A stretch of DNA of 64,000 nt from Pseudoxanthomonas sp. z9 (GTDB lineage Bacteria > Pseudomonadota > Gammaproteobacteria > Xanthomonadales > Xanthomonadaceae), in NCBI RefSeq assembly GCF_006542425.1, contig NZ_VFID01000004.1, positions 372,001 to 436,000 of the forward strand, given 5' to 3'. The notes under the pieces were generated by a model. That model saw only the letters and a program-made list of their open reading frames with translations. It had not been told where the DNA came from and ran no database searches. Below are positions 43,981 to 53,615 of this stretch, piece after piece. Position numbers and translations under genes: made by a program. The first letter of the stretch is position 1. Every line of letters starts with the position of its first letter.

Positions 43981-46047
43981 TTACTGCCCGATGTGCTGCT
44001 TCAGCCAGGCATTGACGGTGTCATGCCACTGCACGCTGTTCTGCGGCTTCAGCACCCAGTGGTTCTCGTCCGGGAAATACAGGAACTGCGACGGGATGCC
44101 CTGGCGCTGCAGCGCAGTGAACGCCGCCAGGCCCTGCTCGACCGGAATGCGATAGTCCAGCTGGCCGTGCACGACCAGCATCGGCACCTTCCAGTCCTTG
44201 ACATGGTTGACCGGATTGAACTTCTCGTAGTTGGCCGGCACCGTGTACGGCGTGCCGCCCTGTTCCCACTCGGTGAACCACAGCTCTTCGGTGGAATAGC
44301 CCATCATGCGCTGGTCGAACACGCCGTCGTGGTTGACCAGGCACTTCCACGGCTGGTTCCAGTTGCCGGCGATCCAGTTGACCATGAAGCCGCCATAGCT
44401 GGCGCCCAGCGCACAGGCCTTGTTGCCGTCCAGGAAACCGTACTTCTGCTGCGCCGCGGCCCAGCCCTTCTGCAGATCTTCCAGCGGACGATCGCCCCAG
44501 TGCTGGCTGATGGCGTCGGTGAAGGCCTGGCCGTAGCCGGTGGAGCCGTGGAAGTCGATCATCACCACCGCGTAGCCCTGGCCGGCGTAGGTCTGCGGGT
44601 TCCAGCGATAACTCCAGCCGTTGCCGAAGCTGCCCTGCGGGCCGCCGTGGATCAGGAACGCAACCGGATACTTCCTGCCTTCCTGGTAGTTGTACGGCTT
44701 GACCACGTAACCGTGCACGGTCTCGTCGTTCCAGCCCTTGAAACTGAACTGCTCGAAGTCGCCGAACGACACATCCTTCAGCATGTCCTGCGCGCTGGGC
44801 GTGATCGCGCGTTCCGGCGCGCCGGCCAGCGAAGTGGTGAACAGCTGGTCGCCGCTCTTGAGCGAATTGCGGGTGAAAGCCAGGGTGTCGCCGGCGATCT
44901 CGAACGCGGAGATGCTGCCGTTGCCGATCACCTTCTCCGCCTTGCCGCTGGCGATGTCGACGACGAACAGCGGATGCTCGCCCATGTCCTGGGCGGTGGT
45001 GTAGATGCGCTTGCCATCGGCCGACAGGGTGATGCCGTCGGCGGAGCGATCCCAGTCCGCGGCGATTTCGCGCGGCGCGCCGCCGGCGGCATCCATCGCC
45101 ATCAGCGCGAAGCGATCCGCTTCGAAGCCGGGACGCTTCATCGCGCGGTAGTACAGCGTCTTGCCATCGGCGCTGAATGCCGGGCCGGTATCCCAGGCCG
45201 GGTTGGCGGCGGTCAGGTTGGCCGGCGTGCCCTGGCCGTCGGCGGACAGGCGATACAGATCGAAATTGGTCGACCACGGCTCGCCCCTGGACTGCACGCG
45301 CAGGCTGGCGACCAGCGACTTGCCATCCGGCGCCCAGGTGTATTCATCGGCGCCGCCGAAGGGTTTGGACGGCACGTCGCCATCCAGGCTGTCGGTCAGC
45401 GAGGTCGCACTGGCGACCGGCTGGGCGCCGGCGGCCGGCAAGGCGGCCACGAACAGGCGGCTGCGGCGGCCGTCGGCCCAGGTATCCCAATGGCGCACGA
45501 ACATGTTGTCGAACAGCACGCCGGTGTTCTTCTTCGCGGCGGTGGCATCGAGCTTCTTCCGGGTGCAGGCGAAGTCGGCCTTGCAGTCGGCGAAGGTGTC
45601 GGTGCTGAAGGCGATGCGGCTGCCGTCCGGCGAGATCTTGTAGCTGCCCACATCCAGCGCGAACCCGGTCAGCTGGCGCGGCTCGCCGCCGCCGGTCGGG
45701 ATGGCGTACAGCTGCTGGCTGCCGGACTTGCCGCTGAGGAAGTAGACCGTCTGGCCATCGGCCGAAAAGGATGGGGAATTGACGTTCCAGCCTTCCGGGG
45801 TCAGCCGCTTCGGCGGCGCCAGGTCGCGGGTGAGCAGGTTGCGCACGTACAGCGCGCTGCCGGCCTTGGTCAGTTCCTTGTCGATCTGGCGCTTGGCGAA
45901 TACCACCGCGCGGCCATCCGGCGACAGCGTCGGCGAGGAGACGCGATCCAGCGCGGCCAGATCGCGGATGTCCAGGCCCCGCTGGGCGGCGAGCGCCGGC
46001 AGGGTCGCCAGCAGGCAGAGGGGCAGTACGGCGAGACGCAATTTCAT
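43981..46047 (-). CDS. S9 family serine peptidase (dipeptidyl-peptidase 5/acylaminoacyl-peptidase-like)
   Basis: A 688-residue exported peptidase. A signal peptide ends at LPALAAQ (residue 21). Residues about 30-400 form a beta-propeller with repeated SPDGR/SADGK blades; the C-terminal alpha/beta-hydrolase carries the triad Ser550 (GASYGGF), Asp631 (GQLDYRIP) and His663 (DENHW). It resembles DPP5 described from Pseudoxanthomonas, which releases N-terminal dipeptides in the periplasm. It stands next to an OPT transporter and, across a divergent region, a POT transporter, suggesting it makes small peptides for uptake. Confidence 0.92.
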   Translation of the reverse strand: MKLRLAVLPLCLLATLPALAAQRGLDIRDLAALDRVSSPTLSPDGRAVVFAKRQIDKELTKAGSALYVRNLLTRDLAPPKRLTPEGWNVNSPSFSADGQTVYFLSGKSGSQQLYAIPTGGGEPRQLTGFALDVGSYKISPDGSRIAFSTDTFADCKADFACTRKKLDATAAKKNTGVLFDNMFVRHWDTWADGRRSRLFVAALPAAGAQPVASATSLTDSLDGDVPSKPFGGADEYTWAPDGKSLVASLRVQSRGEPWSTNFDLYRLSADGQGTPANLTAANPAWDTGPAFSADGKTLYYRAMKRPGFEADRFALMAMDAAGGAPREIAADWDRSADGITLSADGKRIYTTAQDMGEHPLFVVDIASGKAEKVIGNGSISAFEIAGDTLAFTRNSLKSGDQLFTTSLAGAPERAITPSAQDMLKDVSFGDFEQFSFKGWNDETVHGYVVKPYNYQEGRKYPVAFLIHGGPQGSFGNGWSYRWNPQTYAGQGYAVVMIDFHGSTGYGQAFTDAISQHWGDRPLEDLQKGWAAAQQKYGFLDGNKACALGASYGGFMVNWIAGNWNQPWKCLVNHDGVFDQRMMGYSTEELWFTEWEQGGTPYTVPANYEKFNPVNHVKDWKVPMLVVHGQLDYRIPVEQGLAAFTALQRQGIPSQFLYFPDENHWVLKPQNSVQWHDTVNAWLKQHIGQ

Positions 46048-46157
46048 CCGGGGCTCCGGGCAAACAGGAAAACCCCGATGTTAGGCCGATACGGCGGCCC
46101 GGCGCAAAGGCATGAGGTCATGCCCCTGCGCCGCTATGGCGCGGCCAGGCGCCGGTT

Positions 46158-48128
46158 TCAGGCCTTTTCGCCGCGCTGGCCGGTCCGGTACAGCAGCCAG
46201 CCGACCACCGCCAGCACGGCCAGGCCGATCCACTGGCTGAAGTGCCAGCCTTCCGGCAGCGCCAGCACGTCGGCGCGGGCCGAGGCGACAATCGGAATCG
46301 CGATGGCGATGCCCATCAGCGCTTCGCCGGTGATCAGGCCGGCCGAGAACAGCACGCCCGGGCGATGCACGCGATCGCGCCCTTCCTCGTCGTCGGCGCG
46401 GACCTTGTGGAAACGCTCCACCAGGTGCGCCAGCAGGCCACCGAGGAAGATCGGCACCATCAATTCCAGCGGCAGGTAGATGCCGATCGCCGCGGCCAGC
46501 ACCGGCACGCGGAAGCGGGCCTTGCGCGACTTCAGCCATTCGTCGAACGCAATCACCAGCGCACCGACCACCGCACCGATGCCGATCATCGCCCACGGCA
46601 GTTCGCCGCCGAACAGGCCGCGCGCCACCGACGCCATCAGGTTGGCCTGCGGCGCGGCCAGCGAATTGGGATGCTCCGGGGTCGGCGCACCGATGCCGTA
46701 GGCCTGCGCCAGCAGATTCAGCACCGGCGCCATGATCAGCGCGCAGGAGAACGCGCCGATGCCCAGCATCAGCTGCTGCTTCCACGGAGTCGCGCCGACC
46801 AGATAGCCGGCCTTGAGATCCTGCAGGTTGTCGCCGCCCACTGCCGCAGCGCAGCACACCACCGCGCCAATCATGATCGCCGCGACCGCGCCCAACGGGG
46901 CGCCGCCGGCGCCGACCGGCGACATGCCGCTCTTGCCCAGCAGCAGCACCAGCACCGCCGAAGCGAACAGGATGGTGGAGATGGTGATGCCCGAAACCGG
47001 GTTGTTGGAGGAACCGATCAAGCCGGCCAGGTAGGCCGACACCGACACGAACAGGAAGCCGGCCGCGATCATGATCAGGGTCATCGGCACGCTGACATGC
47101 CACTGCCCGACGATCGCCTGGTACAGGCCCAGCAGCGGCAGGGTGAACACCACCAGCGCCACCAGCATCCACTTCATCGGCAGATCGCGCTCGGTCTCCA
47201 GCAGCGCCTGGCCACCGGCACTGCTGCTGCGCGCGGCCGCGAAACCGCTCTTGATGCCCTTGAGCAGCGACTTGCGCAGCGAGAACAGCGTCCACACGCC
47301 ACCGACCAGCATCGCGCCCACGCCCAGGTAGCGGACCTTGGCGCCCCAGATGGCGAAGGCGGCATCGGCCGACGAGGCATTGGCGATGGACGCGGCCAGC
47401 GCCGGATCCGAACCGGTGAAGAAGGCCTGGTACAGCGGGATGGCGATATGCCAGGACAGCACCGCGCCGGACAGCACGACGATGCCGACGTTCAGGCCGA
47501 CGATGTAGCCCACGCCCAGCAGCGCCGGCGACAGGTTGGTGCCAAGGAAGGCGGTGACCTTGGAACTGCCGACGTAGGCCGACTGGGTCCACGTATCCGG
47601 AATCATCCGCAGGCCGCTGGCCGCGGCCAGCTTGACCACCGCGCCGATCACCCCGGACAGGGCCAGGATCTTCAGGCCCGGGCCTGGGTTGTCACCGGCC
47701 TTGAGCACTTCCGCCGCGGCCTTGCCTTCCGGGAACGGCAGCGGATCCTCGACGATCATCGAACGCCGCAGCGGCACCGAGAACAGCACGCCCAGCAGGC
47801 CGCCCAGGCCGGCGATACCCAGCACCCACCAGTACTTGAAGTCGGGCCAGTAGCCCATGATCACCAACGCGGGGATGGTGAAGATGACGCCGGCGGCGAT
47901 CGACGAGCCCGCCGAGGCACCGGTCTGGACGATGTTGTTCTCCAGGATGGAGCCGCCGCCCAGCACCCGCAGCACGCCCATGGACACCACCGCGGCCGGG
48001 ATGGCGGTGGCGATGGTCAGGCCGGCGAACAGGCCCAGGTAGGCATTGGCGGCGGACAGGACCACCGCCAGCACGACGGCCAGCAGTACGGCACGGAAGG
48101 TAAGTTGAGGCGTCGCAGCCTGGTTCAT
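46158..48128 (-). CDS. OPT family oligopeptide transporter
   Basis: A 656-residue inner-membrane protein with about 15-16 hydrophobic helices. It has the OPT N-terminal block AANAYLGLFAGLTIATAIPAAVVSM split at 25-50, the NNIVQTGASAGSSIAAGVIFT block near 64-85, and EDPLPFPEGKAAAEVL. Bacterial OPT members import peptides or metal chelates by proton coupling. It is divergent from the POT transporter, with 113 bases between the two start codons that should hold both promoters. Confidence 0.93.
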   Translation of the reverse strand: MNQAATPQLTFRAVLLAVVLAVVLSAANAYLGLFAGLTIATAIPAAVVSMGVLRVLGGGSILENNIVQTGASAGSSIAAGVIFTIPALVIMGYWPDFKYWWVLGIAGLGGLLGVLFSVPLRRSMIVEDPLPFPEGKAAAEVLKAGDNPGPGLKILALSGVIGAVVKLAAASGLRMIPDTWTQSAYVGSSKVTAFLGTNLSPALLGVGYIVGLNVGIVVLSGAVLSWHIAIPLYQAFFTGSDPALAASIANASSADAAFAIWGAKVRYLGVGAMLVGGVWTLFSLRKSLLKGIKSGFAAARSSSAGGQALLETERDLPMKWMLVALVVFTLPLLGLYQAIVGQWHVSVPMTLIMIAAGFLFVSVSAYLAGLIGSSNNPVSGITISTILFASAVLVLLLGKSGMSPVGAGGAPLGAVAAIMIGAVVCCAAAVGGDNLQDLKAGYLVGATPWKQQLMLGIGAFSCALIMAPVLNLLAQAYGIGAPTPEHPNSLAAPQANLMASVARGLFGGELPWAMIGIGAVVGALVIAFDEWLKSRKARFRVPVLAAAIGIYLPLELMVPIFLGGLLAHLVERFHKVRADDEEGRDRVHRPGVLFSAGLITGEALMGIAIAIPIVASARADVLALPEGWHFSQWIGLAVLAVVGWLLYRTGQRGEKA

Positions 48129-48241
48129 GACGCGGTTCCGGGGATACAGAAGCCCGACAAACTATCGGCTACGCCCCGGCAAGTCCAGCCGGAAAGACCG
48201 GCGTGGCTATACTCGGCCGGTTCCGCATCGCCCGTCCGCCC

Positions 48242-50062
48242 ATGGCCCAAGCCCCCGTTTCCGTCACGCCCCTGCCCGCCCGCGAGGACTTCCTCGGCCA
48301 TCCCAAGGGCGTCTACATCTGTTTCTTCACCGAGATGTGGGAGCGCTTTTCCTTCTACGGGATGAAGGCGCTGCTGCTGCTCTACCTGACCAAGTACCAC
48401 CTGTTCGGCGACAAGGCCGGCCTGGATCTCCTGGGTGCCTACGGCGGGCTGGTGTACTGCATCCCGGTCATCGGCGGCGTGCTGGCCGATCGCTGGCTGG
48501 GCATGCGCAAGGCGGTGGTGTTCGGCGGCCTGCTGCTGGTTGCCGGCCATGTCGGCATGGCGTTCGAGGGCCAGGCCGCCACCTACGTGGACGGCGGCGT
48601 CGTTCGCGACGAGGGCTCGCTGCGCATCACCTACCTGTCGCTGGCGCTGATCATCATGGGCGTGGGCTTCCTCAAGCCCAACATCTCCACCATCGTCGGC
48701 CGGCTCTACACGCAGAACGATCCGCGCCGCGACGCCGGCTTCAGCCTGTTCTATGCCGGCATCAACCTGGGCGCGCTGTTCGCCTCGCTGGTCTGTGGCT
48801 ATCTGGGCGAAACCCTGGGCTGGCGCTACGGTTTCGGCGCCGCGGGCATCGGCATGCTGCTGGGCCTGTGCATGTTCCTGTGGGGCCAGAAATACCTGCA
48901 CGGCCACGCCGAACCGGCCGCGCCCGAGCGGTTGCGCGAACGTGTCGCCGGCATCCCGCGCGAGTGGCTGATCTATCTCGGCGCGCTGCTTGGCGTGCTG
49001 CCGGTGGCCTGGCTGATGTGGGCCGCCGCCAACGGCGCGTTCTCGCTGGGCGGCGAAATCTCGCTGGCGCTGCTGCTGATGCTGGTGGTGCTGGGATGCG
49101 TGCTGGCGTGGTTCGGCTGGTTCCTGTCGACCCAGTGCACGCCGATCCAGCGGCAACAGATGCTGGCGCTGATGGCGCTGATCTTCATGGCGCTGATCTT
49201 CTTCACCCTGTACGAGCAGACCTACGGTTCATGGGTGACCTTCACCGATCGCCTGTTGACCAAGGACGTGGTGCCGGCGCTGGTGCAGGTGCCGGCGGCG
49301 GTGAACTGGAGCGGAGAGTGGGGCACCGACGCGCTCACCCTGCTGGCCCGCGCGCCGTGGTCCACCTGGTCGCTGCTGCTGGCGCCACTGGGTTTCGTGG
49401 TGGCCGCGCGGCTGTCCGATCGCGATCCCGATTCTGCCGCGCCGCGGGCCGTGTTCATCGCGGTGGTGGTGCTGATGCTGGTCTTCCTGCTCCGCGATTG
49501 CGTGGTGCTGCCGCAGACCGCGGGCTCGCTGACCTATCTGGGCGCGCTGTTCCTGGTGCTGCTGGCGCCGGTGTTCGCTGCGCTGTGGGCCTGGCTGGGC
49601 CGGCGTGGCCGGGATCCGTCCAAACCGTTCAAGTCGTCGCTGGGCCTGGTCATCGCCGGCCTGTCCTTCATCCCGCTGGCCTGGGCCGCGCATCTGGTCG
49701 GCGAGAGCGGGCAGATGGCCAGCGTGTGGTGGCTGGTGCTGGCCTACCTGGTGCTGGAGATCGGCGAGATGTGCCTGTCGCCGGTAGGCCTGTCGGCGGT
49801 GACCCAACTGTCGGTCCCGCGCGTGGTCAGCCTGATGATGGGCACCTGGTTCCTCGCCACGGCATTCTCCGAGGCGCTGGCGGCATTGTTCGGCAAGCTG
49901 GCCGCCATCGACATTCCCGAGGGTGGCAGCCTGGTCGTGGCCGAGGCGGCCGGGCGCTATGCCGATCTGTTCTGGCTGATGACCGCCATCGGCGTGGGCT
50001 GCGGCCTGGTGGCCTTCCTGTTCTCGCCGCTGCTGCGGCGGATGATGCACGGGGTGCACTGA
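48242..50062 (+). CDS. POT/PTR family proton-dependent peptide transporter
   Basis: A 606-residue MFS protein. The start at 48242 is chosen because the conserved part begins soon after (LGHPKGVYICFFTEMWERFSFYG); an in-frame ATG at 48203 adds thirteen atypical residues. The ExxERFSFYG motif in helix 1 and GKPNIS-like LKPNIS segment (FLKPNISTIVGRLY) are POT signatures for di- and tripeptide import. It is divergent from the OPT gene. Confidence 0.94.
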   Translation: MAQAPVSVTPLPAREDFLGHPKGVYICFFTEMWERFSFYGMKALLLLYLTKYHLFGDKAGLDLLGAYGGLVYCIPVIGGVLADRWLGMRKAVVFGGLLLVAGHVGMAFEGQAATYVDGGVVRDEGSLRITYLSLALIIMGVGFLKPNISTIVGRLYTQNDPRRDAGFSLFYAGINLGALFASLVCGYLGETLGWRYGFGAAGIGMLLGLCMFLWGQKYLHGHAEPAAPERLRERVAGIPREWLIYLGALLGVLPVAWLMWAAANGAFSLGGEISLALLLMLVVLGCVLAWFGWFLSTQCTPIQRQQMLALMALIFMALIFFTLYEQTYGSWVTFTDRLLTKDVVPALVQVPAAVNWSGEWGTDALTLLARAPWSTWSLLLAPLGFVVAARLSDRDPDSAAPRAVFIAVVVLMLVFLLRDCVVLPQTAGSLTYLGALFLVLLAPVFAALWAWLGRRGRDPSKPFKSSLGLVIAGLSFIPLAWAAHLVGESGQMASVWWLVLAYLVLEIGEMCLSPVGLSAVTQLSVPRVVSLMMGTWFLATAFSEALAALFGKLAAIDIPEGGSLVVAEAAGRYADLFWLMTAIGVGCGLVAFLFSPLLRRMMHGVH

Positions 50063-50066
50063 AAAA

Positions 50067-50092
50067 AGAACGGCGCCAACAGGCGCCGTTCT
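50067..50092. terminator. Rho-independent terminator between the POT and second S9 peptidase genes
   Basis: The stem AGAACGGCGCC (50067-50077) pairs with GGCGCCGTTCT (50082-50092) around AACA. On the minus strand it is followed by six T, so it mainly ends the peptidase gene (stop at 50118); on the plus strand it could also slow the POT transcript. Confidence 0.85.
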
Positions 50093-50117
50093 GGTATTGC
50101 TAGCGAGTCGGACGACC

Positions 50118-52106
50118 TTACTGGGTCGCGCCCTTGCCACCGATGTGCTGGGCGAAGAAGTCCAGCATCTTGCTGTACAGGTTGAGGTTGTTCTCTTCCT
50201 TGTAGAAGCCGTGTCCCTCGCCCGACTGGATGATCACGCCCTGTGGCGCATTGCCGGCCGCGGTCAGCGCCTTGGCCATCGCCTCGGTGTGTTCCGGCGG
50301 GCAGCGCGCGTCACGCGCGCCGGCGGCCAGGTAGATCGGCAGCTTGAGCTTGTCGACGTGGTTGATCGGCGACATTGCGTCCTGCTCGGCCTTGGTGCTG
50401 CCGTAGGCGCGGATCAGGTACTTCATGCCGTCTTCGCGCTTGCTGGTGTCGCTGAGCTTCATCTGGATCGCGGCGCTGTAGTTGCCCACGTAGCCGAACG
50501 CGCACTTGTACAGTCCCGGCTCGCGGGCCGGCGCCATCATCGAGGCGTAACCGCCGAAGCTGCCGCCGTAGATGCAGATGCGATCCTTGTTGGCGTAGCC
50601 CTGCTGGATGGCCCAGTGGGTACCGTCGAGGATGTCGTTCATGATGCCCTCGGCCCACTGCCCGTAGGCCATTTCCTCGAACGCCTTGCCGAAGCCGCCG
50701 GAGCCGCGATAGTTCACCTGCAGCACCGCATAGCCGCGGTTGGCGAACATCTGGTTCTCGAACTGGAAGCCCCAGTCGTCGCGCGGACCCATCGGACCGC
50801 CGTGGACGTTGACGATCATCGGCAGGTTCTTGCCGTCGGACCCATTGGGGATGGTCAGGTACCCATGGATGGTCAGGCCGTCGCGCGACTTGAAGCTGAC
50901 CGGCTTGACCGAGGCCATCTTGCTGGCATCGAGCCACTGGCGACTCTTCATCAGGAACCGGGCCTTGCCGGTGTCGCGGTCATACAGGTAGAGCTCGCCC
51001 GGGTTGGCATCGCTGCGCACCGAGACAACGATCTTCTTGCCGTCCTGGGTGGCGCTGGCGAAGTCGACGAACTGGCCCGGGAACGCCGCCGCGAGGGAAG
51101 CGTACAGCTCCGCGTCCGGGTGTTCCTCGTTGATCAGCTTGACCTGCGGCGCGCCGGCCTCGGTGACCGTCGCGATCACGGTGTCGCCGTCGGCGGCCTG
51201 GATCAGCGTGGAGATTTCCGACACCGGATCCTGGTGCAGCACCGTGAAGCTGCCATCATTGGTGTTGAGGGTGCCGAATGCCGAGGGCTTCTTGCCGTCA
51301 CCCTGGGTGGCGTAGACGGTGCCGTCCGCGGCGGTGCCGAGGATTTCGATGCGCTTGCCGCTGGCCTTGGAGCTGTTGATCAGCGTCCACTTGCCGCTGT
51401 CGTCGCGCCGGTACAGCTCGTTGTGCGCGTCGGAGAAGTTGCCTTCCTCGTCATAGCGGTCGTAGCAGACCGCGAAGCGCGGTTCCTTCTTCTCGTCCAG
51501 CGCGATACCGCAGTCGTCGCGCGGTGCGCGCGCCAGCGACTTGCGACGTCCGCTCAGTGTATCCATCAGCACGATCTCGGTTCCGGCGCCGGTGGACGAT
51601 CGCGCATAGGTCGCGGTCATCATGACGTTGTCCGGGTCGTCCTTCAGCGTGTCCAGCAGGCCGAAGCTTTCGTTGCCGACCTGCTTGCCGCGCTGGGTGG
51701 CATCGCGGGTGCCATAAAAAATCAGCGGCCGCGGCTGCGAACCGTCGGCATTGACCGCATACCATTCGCCGGTACCGAACGGCCGGGCATAGCTGCCAAT
51801 CTTCTTGATCGAGTTGAACAGCAAGCGATCCGGCGAGGTCCAGTAGAAACTGCCGACGCTCTTCTCTTCGGGCAGCTGGTTGATCTTGACGATGCTCAGA
51901 TCCTTGGTCCGCAGCACGGTCAGGACGTCCTGATCGCCGCGATCGACGGTCATCGCCAGATACTCGCCATTGGGCGAAATCTTCACGCTGCTGTAGGTCG
52001 GATGCTTGACGAAATCCTGCACCGGGATCAGCTCGACGGCGTGCGCGGCGCACGACATCCCCATCGCGGCCGCGACGCCGGCCCACTTCCATTTCCCCAT
52101 TTTCAT
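50118..52106 (-). CDS. S9 family serine peptidase (prolyl oligopeptidase-like)
   Basis: A 662-residue exported peptidase. The signal peptide ends at CAAHAVE (about residue 24). An N-terminal beta-propeller precedes an alpha/beta-hydrolase with Ser516 (GGSFGGY), Asp599 (GARDARCP) and His632 (GEGHGF). It is clearly different from the peptidase at 43981-46047, with low visible similarity outside the catalytic blocks. It likely cleaves short peptides in the periplasm. Its substrate preference cannot be told from sequence. Confidence 0.92.
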   Translation of the reverse strand: MKMGKWKWAGVAAAMGMSCAAHAVELIPVQDFVKHPTYSSVKISPNGEYLAMTVDRGDQDVLTVLRTKDLSIVKINQLPEEKSVGSFYWTSPDRLLFNSIKKIGSYARPFGTGEWYAVNADGSQPRPLIFYGTRDATQRGKQVGNESFGLLDTLKDDPDNVMMTATYARSSTGAGTEIVLMDTLSGRRKSLARAPRDDCGIALDEKKEPRFAVCYDRYDEEGNFSDAHNELYRRDDSGKWTLINSSKASGKRIEILGTAADGTVYATQGDGKKPSAFGTLNTNDGSFTVLHQDPVSEISTLIQAADGDTVIATVTEAGAPQVKLINEEHPDAELYASLAAAFPGQFVDFASATQDGKKIVVSVRSDANPGELYLYDRDTGKARFLMKSRQWLDASKMASVKPVSFKSRDGLTIHGYLTIPNGSDGKNLPMIVNVHGGPMGPRDDWGFQFENQMFANRGYAVLQVNYRGSGGFGKAFEEMAYGQWAEGIMNDILDGTHWAIQQGYANKDRICIYGGSFGGYASMMAPAREPGLYKCAFGYVGNYSAAIQMKLSDTSKREDGMKYLIRAYGSTKAEQDAMSPINHVDKLKLPIYLAAGARDARCPPEHTEAMAKALTAAGNAPQGVIIQSGEGHGFYKEENNLNLYSKMLDFFAQHIGGKGATQ

Positions 52107-52140
52107 TGTTCCCCCATGGTTGAATCCGGCAGAAGCCGGA

Positions 52141-53061
52141 TTACATGGAGTCTAACGGCAAATCGGGGGGAATGTGATCCAGTACCGCTTCCAATCCGGT
52201 TTCCCAGGCGGGCATCGGCCGGCCCAGCAGCGCTTCCAGCTTTCCGGTATCCAACCGCGAATAGGCCGGACGCGACGCGCGCGCGGGATAGTCGGAAGAG
52301 GTAACCGGCAATACCCGCGGCAGGCGTGGAATCAACCCGCGGCGATGCGCGCCAGCCAGAATGGCCTCGGCGAACCCATGCCAGCTGGTCTCGCCGCCAG
52401 CGGCCAGATGCAGTATCCCCTGGGTATCCGGATGCGCGGCCACTATCTCGGCGGTCACGTCGGCTATCAGTTGGGCGGGTGTCGGCGTTCCCCGTTGATC
52501 CGAAACCACGCGCAACTCCGCGCTCGCGCGGGCCTGGCGCAACATCGTCAGCAGGAAGTTGCTGCCGTAAGCGCCGTAGACCCACGACGTGCGGAGAATC
52601 ACGCCCGGGGCACCGGATTCAAGGATCGCCACTTCCCCCGCACGCTTGGAAGCGCCATACACGCCCAGCGGCGAGGCCGGATCCTCTTCGCGGTACGGGC
52701 GATCACCAGTCCCGTCGAACACATAGTCGCTGGAGTAGTGAATCAGCGGGATACCGTGCTCGGAGCAATAGCCGGCGAGCAGGGCCGGTGCTTCCGCATT
52801 GGCGCGGCAGGCGGCGTCGACATATTCCTCGGCGCGATCCACCGCCGTAAAGGCAGCCGCGTTCACGACGATTCCCGGTCGATGCCGCTCAAGCAGCGCA
52901 GGCAGGTATTCGGGATGATCGAAATCGGCGACCTCGCAGGGCGTGCCTTCTGGCAGCAGGCCGGTGCGGTTCGCTGGAATGATCGTTCCTTGCGCGGACA
53001 GGCTGCGCCTCAGTTCATGGCCGATCTGGCCGTTGGCGCCCAGCAGCAGGATCTTTTTCAT
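52141..53061 (-). CDS. rfbD: dTDP-4-dehydrorhamnose reductase
   Basis: A 306-residue short-chain dehydrogenase that performs the last step of dTDP-L-rhamnose synthesis. Motifs are GANGQIGHELRR for NAD(P)H binding, VNAAAFTAVDRAE, SSDYVFDG and the catalytic YGASKRAGE. It is the last gene of rmlBACD and overlaps rfbC by ATGA. Rhamnose feeds lipopolysaccharide O-antigen or exopolysaccharide. Confidence 0.96.
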   Translation of the reverse strand: MKKILLLGANGQIGHELRRSLSAQGTIIPANRTGLLPEGTPCEVADFDHPEYLPALLERHRPGIVVNAAAFTAVDRAEEYVDAACRANAEAPALLAGYCSEHGIPLIHYSSDYVFDGTGDRPYREEDPASPLGVYGASKRAGEVAILESGAPGVILRTSWVYGAYGSNFLLTMLRQARASAELRVVSDQRGTPTPAQLIADVTAEIVAAHPDTQGILHLAAGGETSWHGFAEAILAGAHRRGLIPRLPRVLPVTSSDYPARASRPAYSRLDTGKLEALLGRPMPAWETGLEAVLDHIPPDLPLDSM

Positions 53062-53615
53062 ATGATGAACGAGGGCAACCGTTCCGGGGCCAGGTCATCC
53101 AGGAACGGGGCGCGGGCATCCTTGTCCGAGAGCACGGGTTCACGAATGGGCCAGTCGATCCCGATGCGCGCATCGTCCCAGCGGATGGCCGCATCGCTCG
53201 CCCCGTCATAGCCGGCGGTGCAGAGATAGCTGAAGATGGCCCGCTCGGAGAGGACCGCGAAGCCGTGGGCAAAACCTTCCGGAATCCAGAATTGCCTCTT
53301 GTTGCCCGCGCTCAACACCGCCGCCGTCCAGCGGCCGAAATGTGGTGAGCCACGGCGGATGTCCACCGCCACGTCGTATACCTCGCCTTCGAGCACGCTG
53401 ACCAGCTTGCCCTGTGGATTCGGCCACTGATAGTGCAGGCCCCGCAAGACGCCATGGGCAGACGAGGAAATGTTGCTCTGCACGAAGCGGGCGGGCAGGC
53501 CATGTTCGTCGAACCGCTCGGCGTTCCATGCTTCGTAGAAAAACCCGCGATCGTCGCTCCAGACCGCAGGCTCGATCACCAGGCAACCCGGCAACGAGGT
53601 CTCGACGATCTTCAA
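53058..53615 (-). CDS. rfbC: dTDP-4-dehydrorhamnose 3,5-epimerase
   Basis: A 185-residue cupin-type epimerase, third gene of the dTDP-rhamnose operon. Motifs include [10 protein letters not shown], the catalytic-histidine block [18 protein letters not shown] and the substrate-binding [11 protein letters not shown], with [15 protein letters not shown] near 115-130. Four-base overlaps join it to rfbA and rfbD. Confidence 0.96.
   Translation of the reverse strand: MKIVETSLPGCLVIEPAVWSDDRGFFYEAWNAERFDEHGLPARFVQSNISSSAHGVLRGLHYQWPNPQGKLVSVLEGEVYDVAVDIRRGSPHFGRWTAAVLSAGNKRQFWIPEGFAHGFAVLSERAIFSYLCTAGYDGASDAAIRWDDARIGIDWPIREPVLSDKDARAPFLDDLAPERLPSFII

Noticed and set aside
43855-48365. Long plus-strand frames (874 and 707 codons) opposite the S9 peptidase and OPT genes
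   Set aside because: They mirror conserved genes on the minus strand and have no ribosome site or recognisable domain.
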